DNA of 64,000 nt from Neoaquamicrobium sediminum (GTDB lineage: Bacteria; Pseudomonadota; Alphaproteobacteria; Rhizobiales; Rhizobiaceae), in the NCBI RefSeq assembly GCF_013240295.1, contig NZ_JABETK010000002.1:558001-622000 (forward strand), in the 5' to 3' direction. Below, one piece after another: positions 1-10,778 of the stretch. The translations under genes were made by a program, and so were the position numbers. The notes beneath the pieces were generated by a model. It saw only the letters and a list, made by a program, of their open reading frames with translations, did not search any database and was not told the DNA's origin. Within the stretch, counting starts at the first letter, position 1, and each line of letters begins with the position of its first letter.

Positions 1-1
1 G

Positions 2-1255
2 CAGCCGCAGCCTTATCGATCAGCATTCGAAGGCAGGCGCAGCCGGCTCGCTGCAGGTTTTTGCGCATGGCTGTTGCTTGTCGTGGCTATGCTGTGCGCG
101 GCTTCCGGCGCATCGGCGGACGAAGTGCTTCAGGCGCACGGCTACAAGATGGCCGGCGATGCCGCGCGCACGCGCATCGTTGCACATTTCGACCGCGAGC
201 CGGAAATGCGCTGGTTTCTGCTGCGCAGCCCGCATCGCATGGTGATCGACCTGCCTGAGGCTGGTTTCGCCTTCGACGACGCGGAACTGGAGCCGCGCGG
301 GTTGGTCACCGAGGTTCGCTACGGCAACCTCGATGAAGGACGCTCCCGCATCATCCTCTCGTTCGACGGGCCTTTCGCCGTCGAACGGATGGACATCCTC
401 GAAAACGAGATCGAATCACGGTTTCCGCCTCGTTGCAGATATCGTCGCGGGCTCCGAGAAGGCCTTCGAAACGGCGATGGCCGAACAGATCGAGGCAACC
501 GGTTCCACTCAGGTTACACCCAAAGGCGACCGGGTCGGCCATGCCGGCAATGAAGGCCCGCGGCCGTTCCGGATCGTCATCGACGCTGGCCATGGTGGCA
601 TCGACACCGGTGCGAAGGGTGTCACCGGCACGCTGGAAAAGACCATAACGCTCGCATTTGCGCTCGAACTGCAGAAGGCGCTCCGCGATCTGGGCGAGTA
701 CGACGTCTTTCTAACCCGCGACCGTGACCTGTTTCTCCGTCTCGACGAGCGCGTTCGCATCGCGCGCCAGCACGAAGCCGACCTTCTGATCTCGATCCAT
801 GCAGACGCGATCCGGCTGAAGGGCGTTCGGGGGCAACCGTTTACACCGTGGCCGACAAGGCATCCGACGCCGAGGCTGCCGCCAAGGCGATCCGAGAGAA
901 CCTGGCCGACGAGGTTGCAGGCATCACCGTCGAGGAAGAGAGCCAGGAAGTGGCCGACATCCTCGCCGATCTTATTCGGCGCGAAACGCAGAGCTTTTCG
1001 ATCCGTTTCGCCCGCTCGCTGGTTGGGGAACTGTCATCGTCGATCCAGATGATCAACAAGAACCCGCACCGCTTCGCCGGCTTCCGGGTGCTTCGTGCAC
1101 CGGATGTGCCTTCGGTGCTGCTCGAGCTTGGCTATCTGTCCAATCCGGACGACGAAAAGCTGCTGCGCGATCCCGATTGGCGCGCCAAGGCCGTCTCGAG
1201 CATCTCCTCTGCGATAGGCCTTTTCGAGTCCGCGCGGCAGGGAGCTGGCGGGTGA
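2..1255 (+). CDS. amiC: N-acetylmuramoyl-L-alanine amidase, AmiC type (5' end cut by window; two frameshifts)
   Basis: Periplasmic zinc amidase that cleaves the stem peptide from MurNAc during septum splitting. The frame is open from base 2, and a hydrophobic signal core (WLLLVVAMLCAA) followed by ASA lies at 68-118, so the true start is upstream of the window. An AMIN domain follows, then the Amidase_3 domain with the zinc/catalytic motifs IDAGHGG, TLEK, SIHAD and LLELGYLSN. Reading is frame 2, then frame 3, then frame 2: an extra T near 421-424 and a missing G in the G run at 829-833 restore one protein. It lies just upstream of mrcA, a common rhizobial pairing. The frameshifts look like sequence errors because they compensate exactly and all catalytic motifs survive. 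Confidence 0.9.
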
Positions 1256-1458
1256 GACCGCTGCGCGGCCGGTTTCACATTCGTTGCAACGACACAACAC
1301 ACTGTGATTTAATCGAAGAATCGCGCAAATGCGCTTCCCAGCCGCCGCAATTTCCCCACAAGGGGGAATAAGAAGGGGGCGAACGGAGCGGAGCGCGACT
1401 TCACCCCGCAGGGCGTGGCGATGGCGTAGTACCCTTCGATCCGCAGACTGGAGTGGGC

Positions 1459-3927
1459 ATGATACGTCTTATCGGATATTTCTTCGGCGTCGGCGTCGCA
1501 CTTGCGCTCGTGGCAGCGGCGGGTGTGGCGATCTATATCGGCGCTGTCACCAAGGACTTGCCCGACTACGAAGTGCTTGCGCGCTACGAGCCGCCGGTGA
1601 CGACGCGCGTTCATGCCTCCGATGGTGCGTTGATGGGTGAGTTCGCTCGCGAGCGCCGCCTCTATTTGCCGATCCAGGCAGTGCCCGACCGCGTCAAGGC
1701 AGCCTTCCTCTCGGCCGAAGACAAGAATTTCTACTCGCACCCGGGTGTCGACATCACCGGCCTGGTACGGGCCGTTGTCACGAACGTGCAGAATGTCGGC
1801 TCGGGCCGCAGGCCGGTCGGCGCGTCGACGATCACGCAGCAGGTCGCGAAGAACTTCCTGCTGGATTCGAGCGTGACCTACGACCGCAAGATCCGCGAGA
1901 TGATCCTGTCGTTCCGCATCGAGCAGGCTTACTCCAAGGACCGCATCCTCGAACTCTATCTCAACGAGATTTTCTTCGGCCTCGGCGCCTATGGCATCGC
2001 AGGCGCCGCGCTGACCTATTTCGACAAGTCGGTCAACGAACTCACCGTCGCCGAATCCGCGTATCTCGCAGCGCTGCCCAAGGGGCCGTCCAACTATCAT
2101 CCGTTCCGTAACACCGAGCGGGCGATCGAGCGCCGCAACTGGGTCATCGACCAGATGGTCGCCAACGGCTACGTCGAACCCGACGAGGCTGAAAAGGCGA
2201 AGGCATCGTCGCTGGGCGTGACGCCGCGTCGCGGTGGCACCTATCTCTTCGCCGGCGAATACTTCACCGAAGAGGTGCGCCGCGCGATCATCTCGCGCTA
2301 CGGCGAGGACGCGCTTTATGAGGGCGGGCTGTCGGTCCGCACGACGCTCGATCCGAAAATGCAGGTCGTGGCGCGCAAGGCGTTGCAGAACGGCCTGATC
2401 AAATACGATACGCTGCGCGGCTATCGTGGCCCTGTGACCTCCATCGACGTTTCGGGCGACTGGGGCGTGCCGCTCGGGGAGGTCGAGCGCCTTTCGGACG
2501 TGCCCGAGTGGCGGCTAGCCGTGGTGCTGGCCTCGTCCGATCAGGGCCTTGATGTCGGCCTCCAGCCCTCCCGCGAGGCATCGGGCGCGCTGAGCGATGA
2601 GCGTGAAACGGTTTCCGTCTCCAAGGACAACATGAGCTGGGCACTGCGCTACACCGCAGACGGCAAACGCCTGAAGGCCGACTCGCCGGCCGAGGTGCTC
2701 AAGCCCGGCGACGTCGTCTTCGTCGAAAAGATGGAAGCCGGCGGTGAGGACGCGGAATCCGGCTGGATCCTCCGTCAGATTCCGGAGGTGTCCGGCGGTA
2801 TGGTGGCGATGGATCCCCATACCGGCCGCGTGCTGGCCATGGTCGGTGGCTTCTCCTACGCGCAGTCCGAATTCAACCGGGCAACACAGGCCTATCGCCA
2901 GCCCGGTTCGTCCTTCAAGCCGTTCGTCTATGCCGCCGCGCTCGACAATGGCTACACGCCGGCCTCGGTGGTTCTCGACGCGCCGATCTCGATCCGCATC
3001 GGCAATGAGGTCTGGGAGCCGAAAAACTATGGCGGCGGCTCTGCCGGTCCGTCGACGCTTCGCGCCGGCATCGAGCGTTCGCGCAACCTGATGACGGTGC
3101 GGCTTGCCAACGACATGGGCATGAACCTGGTCGCCGAATATGCCGAGCGCTTCGGCGTCTACGACAAGATGCTTCCGGTGCTGGCCATGTCGCTGGGCTC
3201 GGGCGAGACCACCGTGATGCGCATGGTCTCGGCCTATTCGATCATGGCCAATGGCGGCAAGCACATCGTTCCCTCGCTGATCGACCGCATCCAGGACCGC
3301 TATGGCAAGACTGTGTTCAAGCACGACCAGCGCGAGTGCGAGGGCTGCAACGCCACGGCATGGGATGGCCAGGCAGAGCCCGAGCTGGTCGACAATGCCG
3401 ATCAGGTTCTCGACCCGATGACCGCCTACCAGATCACCTCCATGATGGAGGGCGTGGTGCAGCGCGGTACGGCAACGACCATCGCCGAGCTCGGCTACCC
3501 GATCGCCGGCAAGACCGGCACCACGAACGACGAAAAGGACGCCTGGTTCGTAGGCTATACGCCGGATCTCGTGGTCGGCGTCTATATGGGCTACGACCAG
3601 CCCCGCCACATGGGCAAGGGCTCGACAGGCGGCGGGCTTGCGGCTCCGATCTTCAAGGAATTCATGGCCGATGTGCTGAAGGACACGCGTCCGGTCGATT
3701 TCCGCGTGCCTGAGGGCATGAAGATGATCGCCGTCGATCGCAAGAGCGGCATGCGTGCTTCGGAAGGAGCGAGCGGCGCGATCATGGAAGCCTTCAAGCC
3801 GGGCACCGGCCCTGCCGACAGCTACTGGGTCATCGGCATGGACGATTTCCAGGCCGCCGAGCGCGCCCGTGAGCTTTCGCCACAGGCGAGCGAAGCGATC
3901 AGTTCCGGCGGCGGCGGCCTTTACTGA
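1459..3927 (+). CDS. mrcA: Penicillin-binding protein 1A, bifunctional transglycosylase/transpeptidase
   Basis: Class A PBP that polymerises lipid II and cross-links peptidoglycan, anchored in the inner membrane. An N-terminal TM segment (about residues 3-28) precedes the GT51 domain with EDKNFYSHPG and GASTITQQVAKN. A central insert follows, then the transpeptidase domain with SxxK (GSSFKPF), SxN (SRN) and KTG (GKTGTTNDEKDAW). Length is about 822 aa, normal for alphaproteobacterial PBP1A. I chose ATG 1459 over the in-frame GTG 1453 because GGAG lies 6 nt upstream of it. The gene follows amiC after 200 nt that hold no gene I can support. Confidence 0.96.
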   Translation: MIRLIGYFFGVGVALALVAAAGVAIYIGAVTKDLPDYEVLARYEPPVTTRVHASDGALMGEFARERRLYLPIQAVPDRVKAAFLSAEDKNFYSHPGVDITGLVRAVVTNVQNVGSGRRPVGASTITQQVAKNFLLDSSVTYDRKIREMILSFRIEQAYSKDRILELYLNEIFFGLGAYGIAGAALTYFDKSVNELTVAESAYLAALPKGPSNYHPFRNTERAIERRNWVIDQMVANGYVEPDEAEKAKASSLGVTPRRGGTYLFAGEYFTEEVRRAIISRYGEDALYEGGLSVRTTLDPKMQVVARKALQNGLIKYDTLRGYRGPVTSIDVSGDWGVPLGEVERLSDVPEWRLAVVLASSDQGLDVGLQPSREASGALSDERETVSVSKDNMSWALRYTADGKRLKADSPAEVLKPGDVVFVEKMEAGGEDAESGWILRQIPEVSGGMVAMDPHTGRVLAMVGGFSYAQSEFNRATQAYRQPGSSFKPFVYAAALDNGYTPASVVLDAPISIRIGNEVWEPKNYGGGSAGPSTLRAGIERSRNLMTVRLANDMGMNLVAEYAERFGVYDKMLPVLAMSLGSGETTVMRMVSAYSIMANGGKHIVPSLIDRIQDRYGKTVFKHDQRECEGCNATAWDGQAEPELVDNADQVLDPMTAYQITSMMEGVVQRGTATTIAELGYPIAGKTGTTNDEKDAWFVGYTPDLVVGVYMGYDQPRHMGKGSTGGGLAAPIFKEFMADVLKDTRPVDFRVPEGMKMIAVDRKSGMRASEGASGAIMEAFKPGTGPADSYWVIGMDDFQAAERARELSPQASEAISSGGGGLY

Positions 3928-4154
3928 ACCGTCCGGGCGGGCTCGGAGGTCCGGCCCGCTGGCGGCTGAAGACGGCCCCGTGCGGGAAGACCGTGTCCGG
4001 TGTCTTGCCGCGATGCCCCGGGCTCTCGGGACCAGCTTGAACGACGTGCTCGCCGTGGCTGCCTCAGGGCAGCCGGGCGCTCTTTACAGCCGTGAGCGCG
4101 GTCCCTATGGTCCGCGCCGATTCAGATAGAAGAACAACAGGATCACACGCGGCA

Positions 4155-5289
4155 ATGCGCGCAGAAACCGAATATCTTGTCGACGAAATCAAGCAGGCCA
4201 TAACCCTGCTGAGGAGGCATCTTTGACTGGGATCAGGCCGTAAAACGACTTGATTACCTGAATATGCGCGCCGAGGACGCCGATCTCTGGAACGATCCTC
4301 AGGAAGCGCAGAAGTTGATGCGCGAGCGCCAGATGCTGGATGACGGCATCAAGGGCATCACAGGTCTCACCCAGTCGCTCAACGACAATGTCGAGCTGAT
4401 CGCTCTTGGCGAGGAGGAGGGCGACCAGTCCGTGATCTCCGAAGCCGAGGCTGCCATCCGCGCCTTGCGCGGCGAGGTGCAGGCACGCCAGATCGAGACG
4501 CTTCTGTCGGGCGAAGCCGATTCCAACGACACCTATCTCGAAGTCCACGCAGGCGCCGGCGGCACCGAAAGCCAGGACTGGGCCAACATGCTCTTGCGCA
4601 TGTACACCCGCTGGGCCGAGCGGCGCGGCTTCAAGGTGGAGGTGCTGGAAGTCCATGACGGCGAGGAAGCGGGCATCAAGTCTGCCACCGTGCTCATCAA
4701 GGGCCACAATGCCTATGGCTGGCTGAAGACGGAATCGGGCGTGCACCGGCTGGTGCGCATTTCGCCATACGATTCCAACGCACGGCGGCACACATCTTTT
4801 GCGAGCTGCTGGGTCTATCCCGTCATCGACGACACGATCCAGATCGACGTGTCGGAGTCCGATGTGCGTATCGACACCTATCGCGCTTCGGGCGCGGGCG
4901 GCCAGCACGTCAACACGACGGATTCGGCGGTTCGCATCACGCACCTTGCGACCGGCATCGTGGTTGCCTGTCAGGCCGAGCGCTCGCAGCACAACAAGAA
5001 CCGCGCCAAAGCTTGGGAGATGCTGCGTTCACGCCTTTACGAGGACGAGCTCAAGAAGCGCGAAGCCGTCGCCAACGCCACCGAAGCCTCTAAGACCGAC
5101 ATTGGCTGGGGCCATCAGATCCGCTCCTATGTTCTGCAGCCCTACCAGCTCGTGAAAGACCTGCGCACCGGTGTCGAAAGCACCAGCCCGCAGGACGTGT
5201 TGGACGGCGACCTCGACGAATTCATGGAAGCGGCACTGTCACAGCGCATCGAGGGTGCAAGCGGCGAGCCGGTCGAGGACATCGACTGA
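4155..5289 (+). CDS. prfB: Peptide chain release factor 2 (programmed +1 frameshift)
   Basis: RF2 recognises UGA/UAA and triggers peptide release. ATG 4155 opens a 23-codon zero frame that stops at an in-frame TGA (4224-4226); translation resumes in the +1 frame at GAC 4225 and runs to 5289, giving 377 aa. The catalytic GGQ loop is present (GAGGQHVN). The discriminator tripeptide reads SPY ([15 protein letters not shown]) where E. coli has SPF; I believe SPY is common in alphaproteobacteria. The recoding signal is annotated separately. It ends 15 nt from the convergent M23 peptidase gene. Confidence 0.96.
4212..4227 (+). promoter_or_regulatory. prfB: RF2 programmed +1 frameshift signal
   Basis: The stretch AGGAGGCATCTTTGAC has an internal Shine-Dalgarno-like AGGAGG 3 nt upstream of the slippery CTT codon (4221-4223), followed by TGA and C. 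This is the known RF2 autoregulation element (E. coli: AGG GGG TAT CTT TGA C). When RF2 is scarce the ribosome pauses at UGA and slips +1. Confidence 0.95.
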
Positions 5290-5304
5290 GGCTCGGCCTG
5301 TGGG

Positions 5305-6563
5305 CTAAAGCAGGTTGCTGACCTTCTTGCCCGCCTTGAGAAACCGCAACGGGTCGATCGCGTCCCCGTTGCGGCGAACCTCGTAGTGAAGATGCGGACC
5401 GGTCGAACGACCGCTTGATCCGACCTCGCCGACGACGTCACCGGTTTCTACCGTCTGGCCCTTTTGACACGGAGCTTGCTCATATGCGCATAGCGTGTAG
5501 TCAGCCCGTTGCCGTGGTCGATCTCGACCATTCTGCCATATCCACCGTTCCAGCCGGACTTGACCACCGTGCCGGCGCCCGCACTGCGGATGTCTGTGCC
5601 GGACGGCGCACGAAAATCGATGCCGGCATGCATCGCAGGGCGCCTGATGATCGGGTCGCGCCTCACGCCGAAGCTGCTCGAAACGGGCCGGCCCGGCACG
5701 GGATTGTGGATCGGCATCTCGCGCGCCAGCGCCTTTACGGCCTCCAGCTTGCTCAACGCCTCGTCGAGTTCACGCACACGTGCCTCGAACTGGATGCCGG
5801 CCTCGACCGGCAGCAGCGGCCCGCCGACGGCCTCGTCACTGGTATCGACTTCGACAGGCAGACCGGCCGCCTCCAGCGCTCCGGCGATTTCGTCCGCGGC
5901 CAGGAACGCGGTTTCGGTGGCGTTACCTATACCGTCGATCTGTTCCGACTCGATCGCACGCAGCGACCGGTTGATCGAGACGAATAGGCGGTCGGCCCTG
6001 TCGGCGGCGCTCTCGTAGCCCTGGCTCACCGGCTTTGTCGACCAGAACGAACTGGCCGAGCTGTCGGCGATGACCACCGGCGCCTTCTCGTTCAACGCCC
6101 GCAATTCGGGCTTGGTGGAGGGCAGGGGCGCGGTTTCCGGCAGTTTGCCGCCGGTGCCGTTCACGCGCTCGAGGATCGGCCCGATGCGTCCATGGCGCTG
6201 GGTGAGCTGGGATTGGCGGGCGAGCAGTTCCGAGACTTTGCTTTCGACAAGCTGCTGGTCGAGAATCTGCCGGCTCGTGATGCGGTCGACCTGCGCGCGC
6301 AGGGCCGAGATGCGGTCCTCATAGGCCTGCTGCATGCGGGCCTGCCGCGCAGCCGTGGCGCCAAGTAGATCGTCGCGCAACACCAGATACGATGTGGCAA
6401 GCAGATAGCCGACCGCCATGGCCGCCACGGTGGACCCGATAAAGGCGGCAAGCCACGGCCTCACGACGAAGTGTCGTATATGGTCGCCTCGGGCGATGAT
6501 TACGGTGTGCGGTTCTTTACGTCTGCCGAAGACCGAAGTCTGCCGATTCTCTTTCACGGACAC
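5305..6563 (-). CDS. M23-family metalloendopeptidase, membrane-anchored (frameshift near C-terminus)
   Basis: Likely a LytM/M23 murein hydrolase. A short cytoplasmic stretch (FGRRKEPHTVIIARGD) is followed by one TM segment, a long coiled-coil region (QDxxxALRAQVDRITSRQ type) and a C-terminal peptidase domain with HAGIDFRAPSGTDI and TTRYAHMSK. A missing A in the poly-A (TTTT at 5462-5465 on the plus strand) stops the frame early. Restoring it adds the ending with GRSTGPHLHYEVRRNG, including the HLH motif, and gives 419 aa. GTG 6563 is chosen because rhizobial homologues begin near this point; ATG 6635 is possible. No strong ribosome binding site is visible at either. Confidence 0.9.
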
Positions 6564-6652
6564 ATACCCAACGGTAGGAGGATCGTGTGTCGCATTACAC
6601 CTTGTTAGGGTTAACAAAGCTTTGCTAGCCGGCATCCCACAGCTGAAACGGA

Positions 6653-6677
6653 AACGCCCCGGCGGGGCCGGGGCGTT
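6653..6677 (-). terminator. Rho-independent-type hairpin after the bcp/small-peptide genes
   Basis: A perfect 11-bp inverted repeat, AACGCCCCGGC / GCCGGGGCGTT, with a GGG loop. Read on the minus strand it is followed by TTTCCGTTT. It lies downstream of the minus-strand small peptide gene and upstream of the M23 gene, so it should end the bcp-side transcript. Confidence 0.65.
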
Positions 6678-6716
6678 GAAATCAGACTCTGTGACCCTTC
6701 TCGGCGCGAGGCGCCA

Positions 6717-6800
6717 TCAAAAGAAGAAGAGCCAAAGCAGAATGATGATGGGGATAGGAATACCGATCATCCAAAGCAAAAGACCGCGCAGCATGTTCAT
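6717..6800 (-). CDS. Tiny hydrophobic membrane peptide (25-27 aa)
   Basis: A 27-codon frame reading MNMLRGLLLWMIG, then IPIPIIILLWLFFF. It is almost wholly hydrophobic, with a proline-containing centre (GIPIPI). The best start by ribosome binding is the third Met: GGAG lies 6 nt before ATG CTG CGC (start 6794, 25 aa). Two in-frame upstream ATGs are also possible (6800, 6806). It sits between bcp (67 nt upstream) and the hairpin at 6653-6677, consistent with co-transcription with bcp. I recall similar short IPIPI peptides next to other alphaproteobacterial genes but cannot name a family or a function. Confidence 0.6.
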   Translation of the reverse strand: MNMLRGLLLWMIGIPIPIIILLWLFFF

Positions 6801-6866
6801 CTCCATGATAGGGAATTACTCGCTTCACGAAGAGAACGGTACGCGGCCGTTTTCGTTCCCTGGAGT

Positions 6867-7340
6867 TTAAGTGGCAAGCTCGCGTGCCGCTTGGAGCACT
6901 TCCGAGGCGTGGTCCCGTACCTTGACCTTGTTCCATATGCAGGCGATGCGCCCCTCGCGATCGATCAGCAGCGTCGTGCGTTCCACGCCCATATATTTGC
7001 GGCCGTACATCGACTTCTCGACCCACACGCCATAGGCCTCGAGTGCAGCACGCTCCTCGTCCGCTGCAAGCGTTACGGTCAACGCGTGCTTTGCCTTGAA
7101 CTTGTCGTGCTTTTTGGCGCTGTCGGGAGAAATGCCGATCAGGGCGACGCCGAGCGCATCGAATTGCGGCTTGAGCCCGCTGAAGTCTATCGCTTCCGTG
7201 GTGCAGGCCGTTGTGTCGTCCTTCGGGTAGAAGAACAGCACCACAATGTCGCCGCGATGGGCGGCTAGCGACACACGCGTTCCGCCATCGCCGGGAAGAT
7301 CGAAGTTCGGTGCCGGGTCGCCGACCTTGATGTTTGTCAT
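6867..7340 (-). CDS. bcp: Peroxiredoxin, Bcp/PrxQ family
   Basis: Thiol peroxidase that reduces hydroperoxides in the cytoplasm, 157 aa with a thioredoxin fold. The start ATG at 7340 begins MTNIKVGDPAPNF. The peroxidatic cysteine lies in YPKDDTTACTTEA. The resolving cysteine found five residues later in E. coli Bcp is replaced by Ile, so this should be a 1-Cys-like enzyme or use another partner thiol. The strand-6 region (NKVKVRDHASEVLQ) matches the usual K.(H)..V end. It is divergent from the AsmA-like gene. Confidence 0.92.
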   Translation of the reverse strand: MTNIKVGDPAPNFDLPGDGGTRVSLAAHRGDIVVLFFYPKDDTTACTTEAIDFSGLKPQFDALGVALIGISPDSAKKHDKFKAKHALTVTLAADEERAALEAYGVWVEKSMYGRKYMGVERTTLLIDREGRIACIWNKVKVRDHASEVLQAARELAT

Positions 7341-7452
7341 GCCCTCACTCTTGTTTGTGGTTACGCCGGTAGGCTGACGGGTATAGTGGTTTCGGCAGAT
7401 TCGTCCAACGTAGGAAACAGGCTCGGCGGCGTGCATCACGAGGCACCTCCTC

Positions 7453-10400
7453 ATGAAAAATCCGTTTTCGCCGCGGCGACATAACGAGTCTCGACCAGTT
7501 CCCCTCTGCTCAACCGCTGCCAACGACGCCACCCTGGCTACGTATATGCCGTCGCGGCGCCAGGATCGCGCTTGCCGCCACGATGGCGATAGCCTTGATC
7601 GTGGCTGTCGGGGCCGTGACACTGTTTTCGGGCCTCGGAGACGAAAGGCTGCGACTTCAGGCGCAGCAGGCCGTTTCCACCCTGGCGGGCGAGGACTTCA
7701 ACGCCGAGATCGGTAGGGTCGGCATTTCGTTTGCCGGGTTGAAGCTGATAGGGCTGAGCGTGGAAAACGCGCGGCTCACGGCTTCGGCCGATGGCCGGGA
7801 AGTCATGCAGATCGGCTCGGCGCGCTTCGGCCTGCGCCTGCTGCCTTTGCTCCGAGGCCAGATCGAGCTTTCCAGCGCAAGGCTTGCCGACGCGCGGATA
7901 AACCCCGCCGCAATACGCGTGGAGGGCGGGGGCCAGCAATTACCGGTCTTCGACGACAAGGGCCTACTCGACACGGACGCTGCCCTGGCCCAGCTTTTCG
8001 GCGGCGCCAGACGGCTTATCGGCCTGTTTGATCGGGAGGATATCGACGGCATAGAGCTCTCCGACATCCAGATAGCGCTTGGTGATGACGACAACGCCCT
8101 GCTGCTCGTCCGAAGTGCCAGCCTTGAAGGTGATGCGCACGGTGCTCTTGCTCTCGCCGGCGAGCTCGAATTCCGTGATCGCGTGTCCACGGTGGAAGGG
8201 CAGGCGGCGTTGGACGCGGATGGCCAGACGATAAAGACGCTTGCCGTCCAGCTCACATCCCCCTTGCCGGATGGCGGCGAAGCCACAGCCAAGCTGTCGG
8301 GCTCCGAGTCGGCGGCCGGCGAACGGCTGGACATCGACGGGCGCGTTGCCGCGCTTACCATACCTTTCGGGCAGGACGGTTCTTTCATTGCCGATGTCGA
8401 TGTTGCCGCGAGCATGGCGCGTGGAACCGCGAAGGTTGAAATCGAAAGGCTGGACATTGCCAGCGGTCGTTCGTTCTGGCGGTTCAACGGCGCGGTTGGC
8501 CCCAACCCGGCCTCCACGCATCCGACCTATCGCTTCGAACTTGTCAGCGACGGTTCCGCCGTCGCGCCGGAAGGCTCCCCGGAGCCGGCACTGCCCGTCG
8601 TTGCCCGTCTTGCCGGTTTGTGGGACCCGGAAGCCCGCCGCCTCAGCGTCGACGAGATGGGTGTCAGGTCTTCCCAAGGGGAGGTGGAAGGCCGCGCTGC
8701 CGCGATATTCGAACGGGGAAAGAGCCCCGGCCTTGAAATGGCTCTGGACGTCCGCGACATGCCCGTCGGCCAGGTCAAGCAGCTCTGGCCATGGTTTGCC
8801 GCGGGCGGCGCGCGCAACTGGGTATTGTCCAACATCTACGGCGGCCACGTCGAGACAGGGCGACTGGACCTCACGACGCCGCCTGGCCGTATCGGCAACG
8901 GCGTGCCGTTCGGCGCCAGGGAAGTCTCCGGCAGCTTCTCGATCAGAGGCACACGCTTCGACGTGGCCGGGCGGATTCCACCCGTGCGCGACGGCGTCGG
9001 CGCGGTATCGTTTCGCGGCTCAGATGTCGACATCTCGTTGGCAAGCGGCACCGTCTTCATGGCGGGTGGGCGCACCGTCAATGCCAGCAACGGCGAACTG
9101 ACCGTGCGCGAAGCGCATGTGACGCCCGTGATCGGCAAGCTGCGCATCGACGTGGAGGGTGACGCGGGAAGCGTCCTCCAGCTTGCCAGCTACGATCCCA
9201 TCAACGTCGGGCGTTTCATCGACCTGAAACCCGCGGATCTTTCCGGGTCCGTCAAAGGCACGGTGATCGCGGATATTCCCCTGCAACGCTCAATTCCCGT
9301 GGAAAGCCTCGATTGGAGGGTCGATCTCGACTACGAGAATCTATCGCTTGCCGAACCCTTTGACGGACAGACGATCACAGCCGCCAACGGAAACATCACC
9401 GTCGATCCGAGCAAGGCCGTGATCGACGCGCAGGCGCGCATGAACGGGTCACCGGCCACGCTCAAGCTCGTCGAGCCTCTGGGCGCGAAGCCCCATCGGG
9501 CGTGCGCGCAACATCGCACTCAAGATGGACGATGCCGCCCGCGAGGCCATCGCGCCGGGCCTCGACGTCTTGCTGTCGGGCGTGACCGAGGTCGAACTCG
9601 ACGACGGATCGTCTGAAAGCCGTGGCATAAAGGCGAGCCTGCGGGACGCCACACTCACGATACCGTGGGCCGGGTGGAGTAAGGGCAAGGGCGTGCCCGC
9701 CACTGTTGCCTTCTCGCTGGCCACGGACGGCAACCGTGTAGACCTGCGCGATTTCAGTCTCTCGGGCGAAACGTTCAGCGCCAGTGGCGCGCTGTCCTTC
9801 ACCGGCGGAGAAGTTGCGAGCGTGCGCTTGCCCAAGGCCCGGCTCAATCGCGGCGACGACTTCTCCTTCGATATGAAGGCGCAGGGCAAGGGCTACGCGA
9901 TCACCGTGCGCGGCAAGAGCATCGACGCCCGCTCGGTCGTGAAGCTTTACGCCAAGGATTCCACTGGTGGCACGTCGCAGGGCGGCGCCGCGCCGGTCAC
10001 GCTCGACCTTGAGGTGGACCGCGTCGTCGGCTTCCACGGCGAGGCGCTCAGCAATGTGAAGCTGAAATACAGCGGCACCGGCGCGCGCACCGACAGGCTC
10101 GAATTCTCCGGAACAACCGCCAGCGGCAGACAGGTGACATTCCGCGACGGGCGCCAGGGTGAGGCCCGCAACGTCGTCATGAATTCGGCCGACGCCGGCG
10201 CGCTGCTGCGTTTCCTTGACATATACGAACACATGGAAGGCGGAACGATCGCCATGTCGCTTGCAGGCGCCGGCAACGGGCCGCTGCGCGGGCAGGTCGA
10301 TGCACGCGACTTCTGGATCGTCGACGAGCCGCGCCTGGGGTCGCTTGTCTCGAGCGCGCCGGCCAACGACGGACGCTCGCTCAATCAAGCGGTGCGCGGC

Positions 10401-10763
10401 GAGATCGACACGTCGCGCGTGCAGTTCGAGCGCGGCTTCTCGATGATCGAGAAGGGACAGGGATTCCTGAACCTGCAGCAGGGCGTGGTGCGCGGCCCGC
10501 AGATCGGCTCGACCTTCCAGGGCAGTTTCTACGATGCAGCGGGCAACATGGACATGACGGGCACGTTCATGCCCGCCTATGGCCTCAACCGGATTTTCGG
10601 CGAAATTCCGATCATCGGCCAGATCCTTGGCAACGGCCGCGACCGTGGCCTGATCGGCATCACCTTCAGGCTCGCCGGAAAAGCCGGCGAGCCGCAGCTT
10701 CAGGTCAACCCGCTATCCGTCATCGCGCCGGGCATCTTCCGCTCGGTGTTCGAATACCGGTGA
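7453..10763 (+). CDS. Large AsmA-like envelope protein, DUF3971 family (two frameshifts)
   Basis: A long inner-membrane-anchored, periplasmic beta-rich protein of the YhdP/AsmA type. Relatives are implicated in lipid transfer between membranes; a function here is inferred. ATG 7453 fits if one A of the run 7456-7460 is extra, giving MKIRFRRGDITSLDQF, then a TM segment (IALAATMAIALIVAVGAV). A second extra base at 9488-9489 splits the gene in the middle. With both corrected the length is exactly 1103 codons. The C-terminal AsmA_2-like region runs to IFRSVFEYR. It converges on tyrS with a 15-nt gap. If the first correction is wrong, the start would be ATG 7583. Confidence 0.82.
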
Positions 10764-10778
10764 GCGTCGGGCTGGACC

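Noticed and set aside
1256..1458. Possible small gene between amiC and mrcA
   Set aside because: Frames are short and without ribosome binding site; the mrcA ribosome binding site follows directly.
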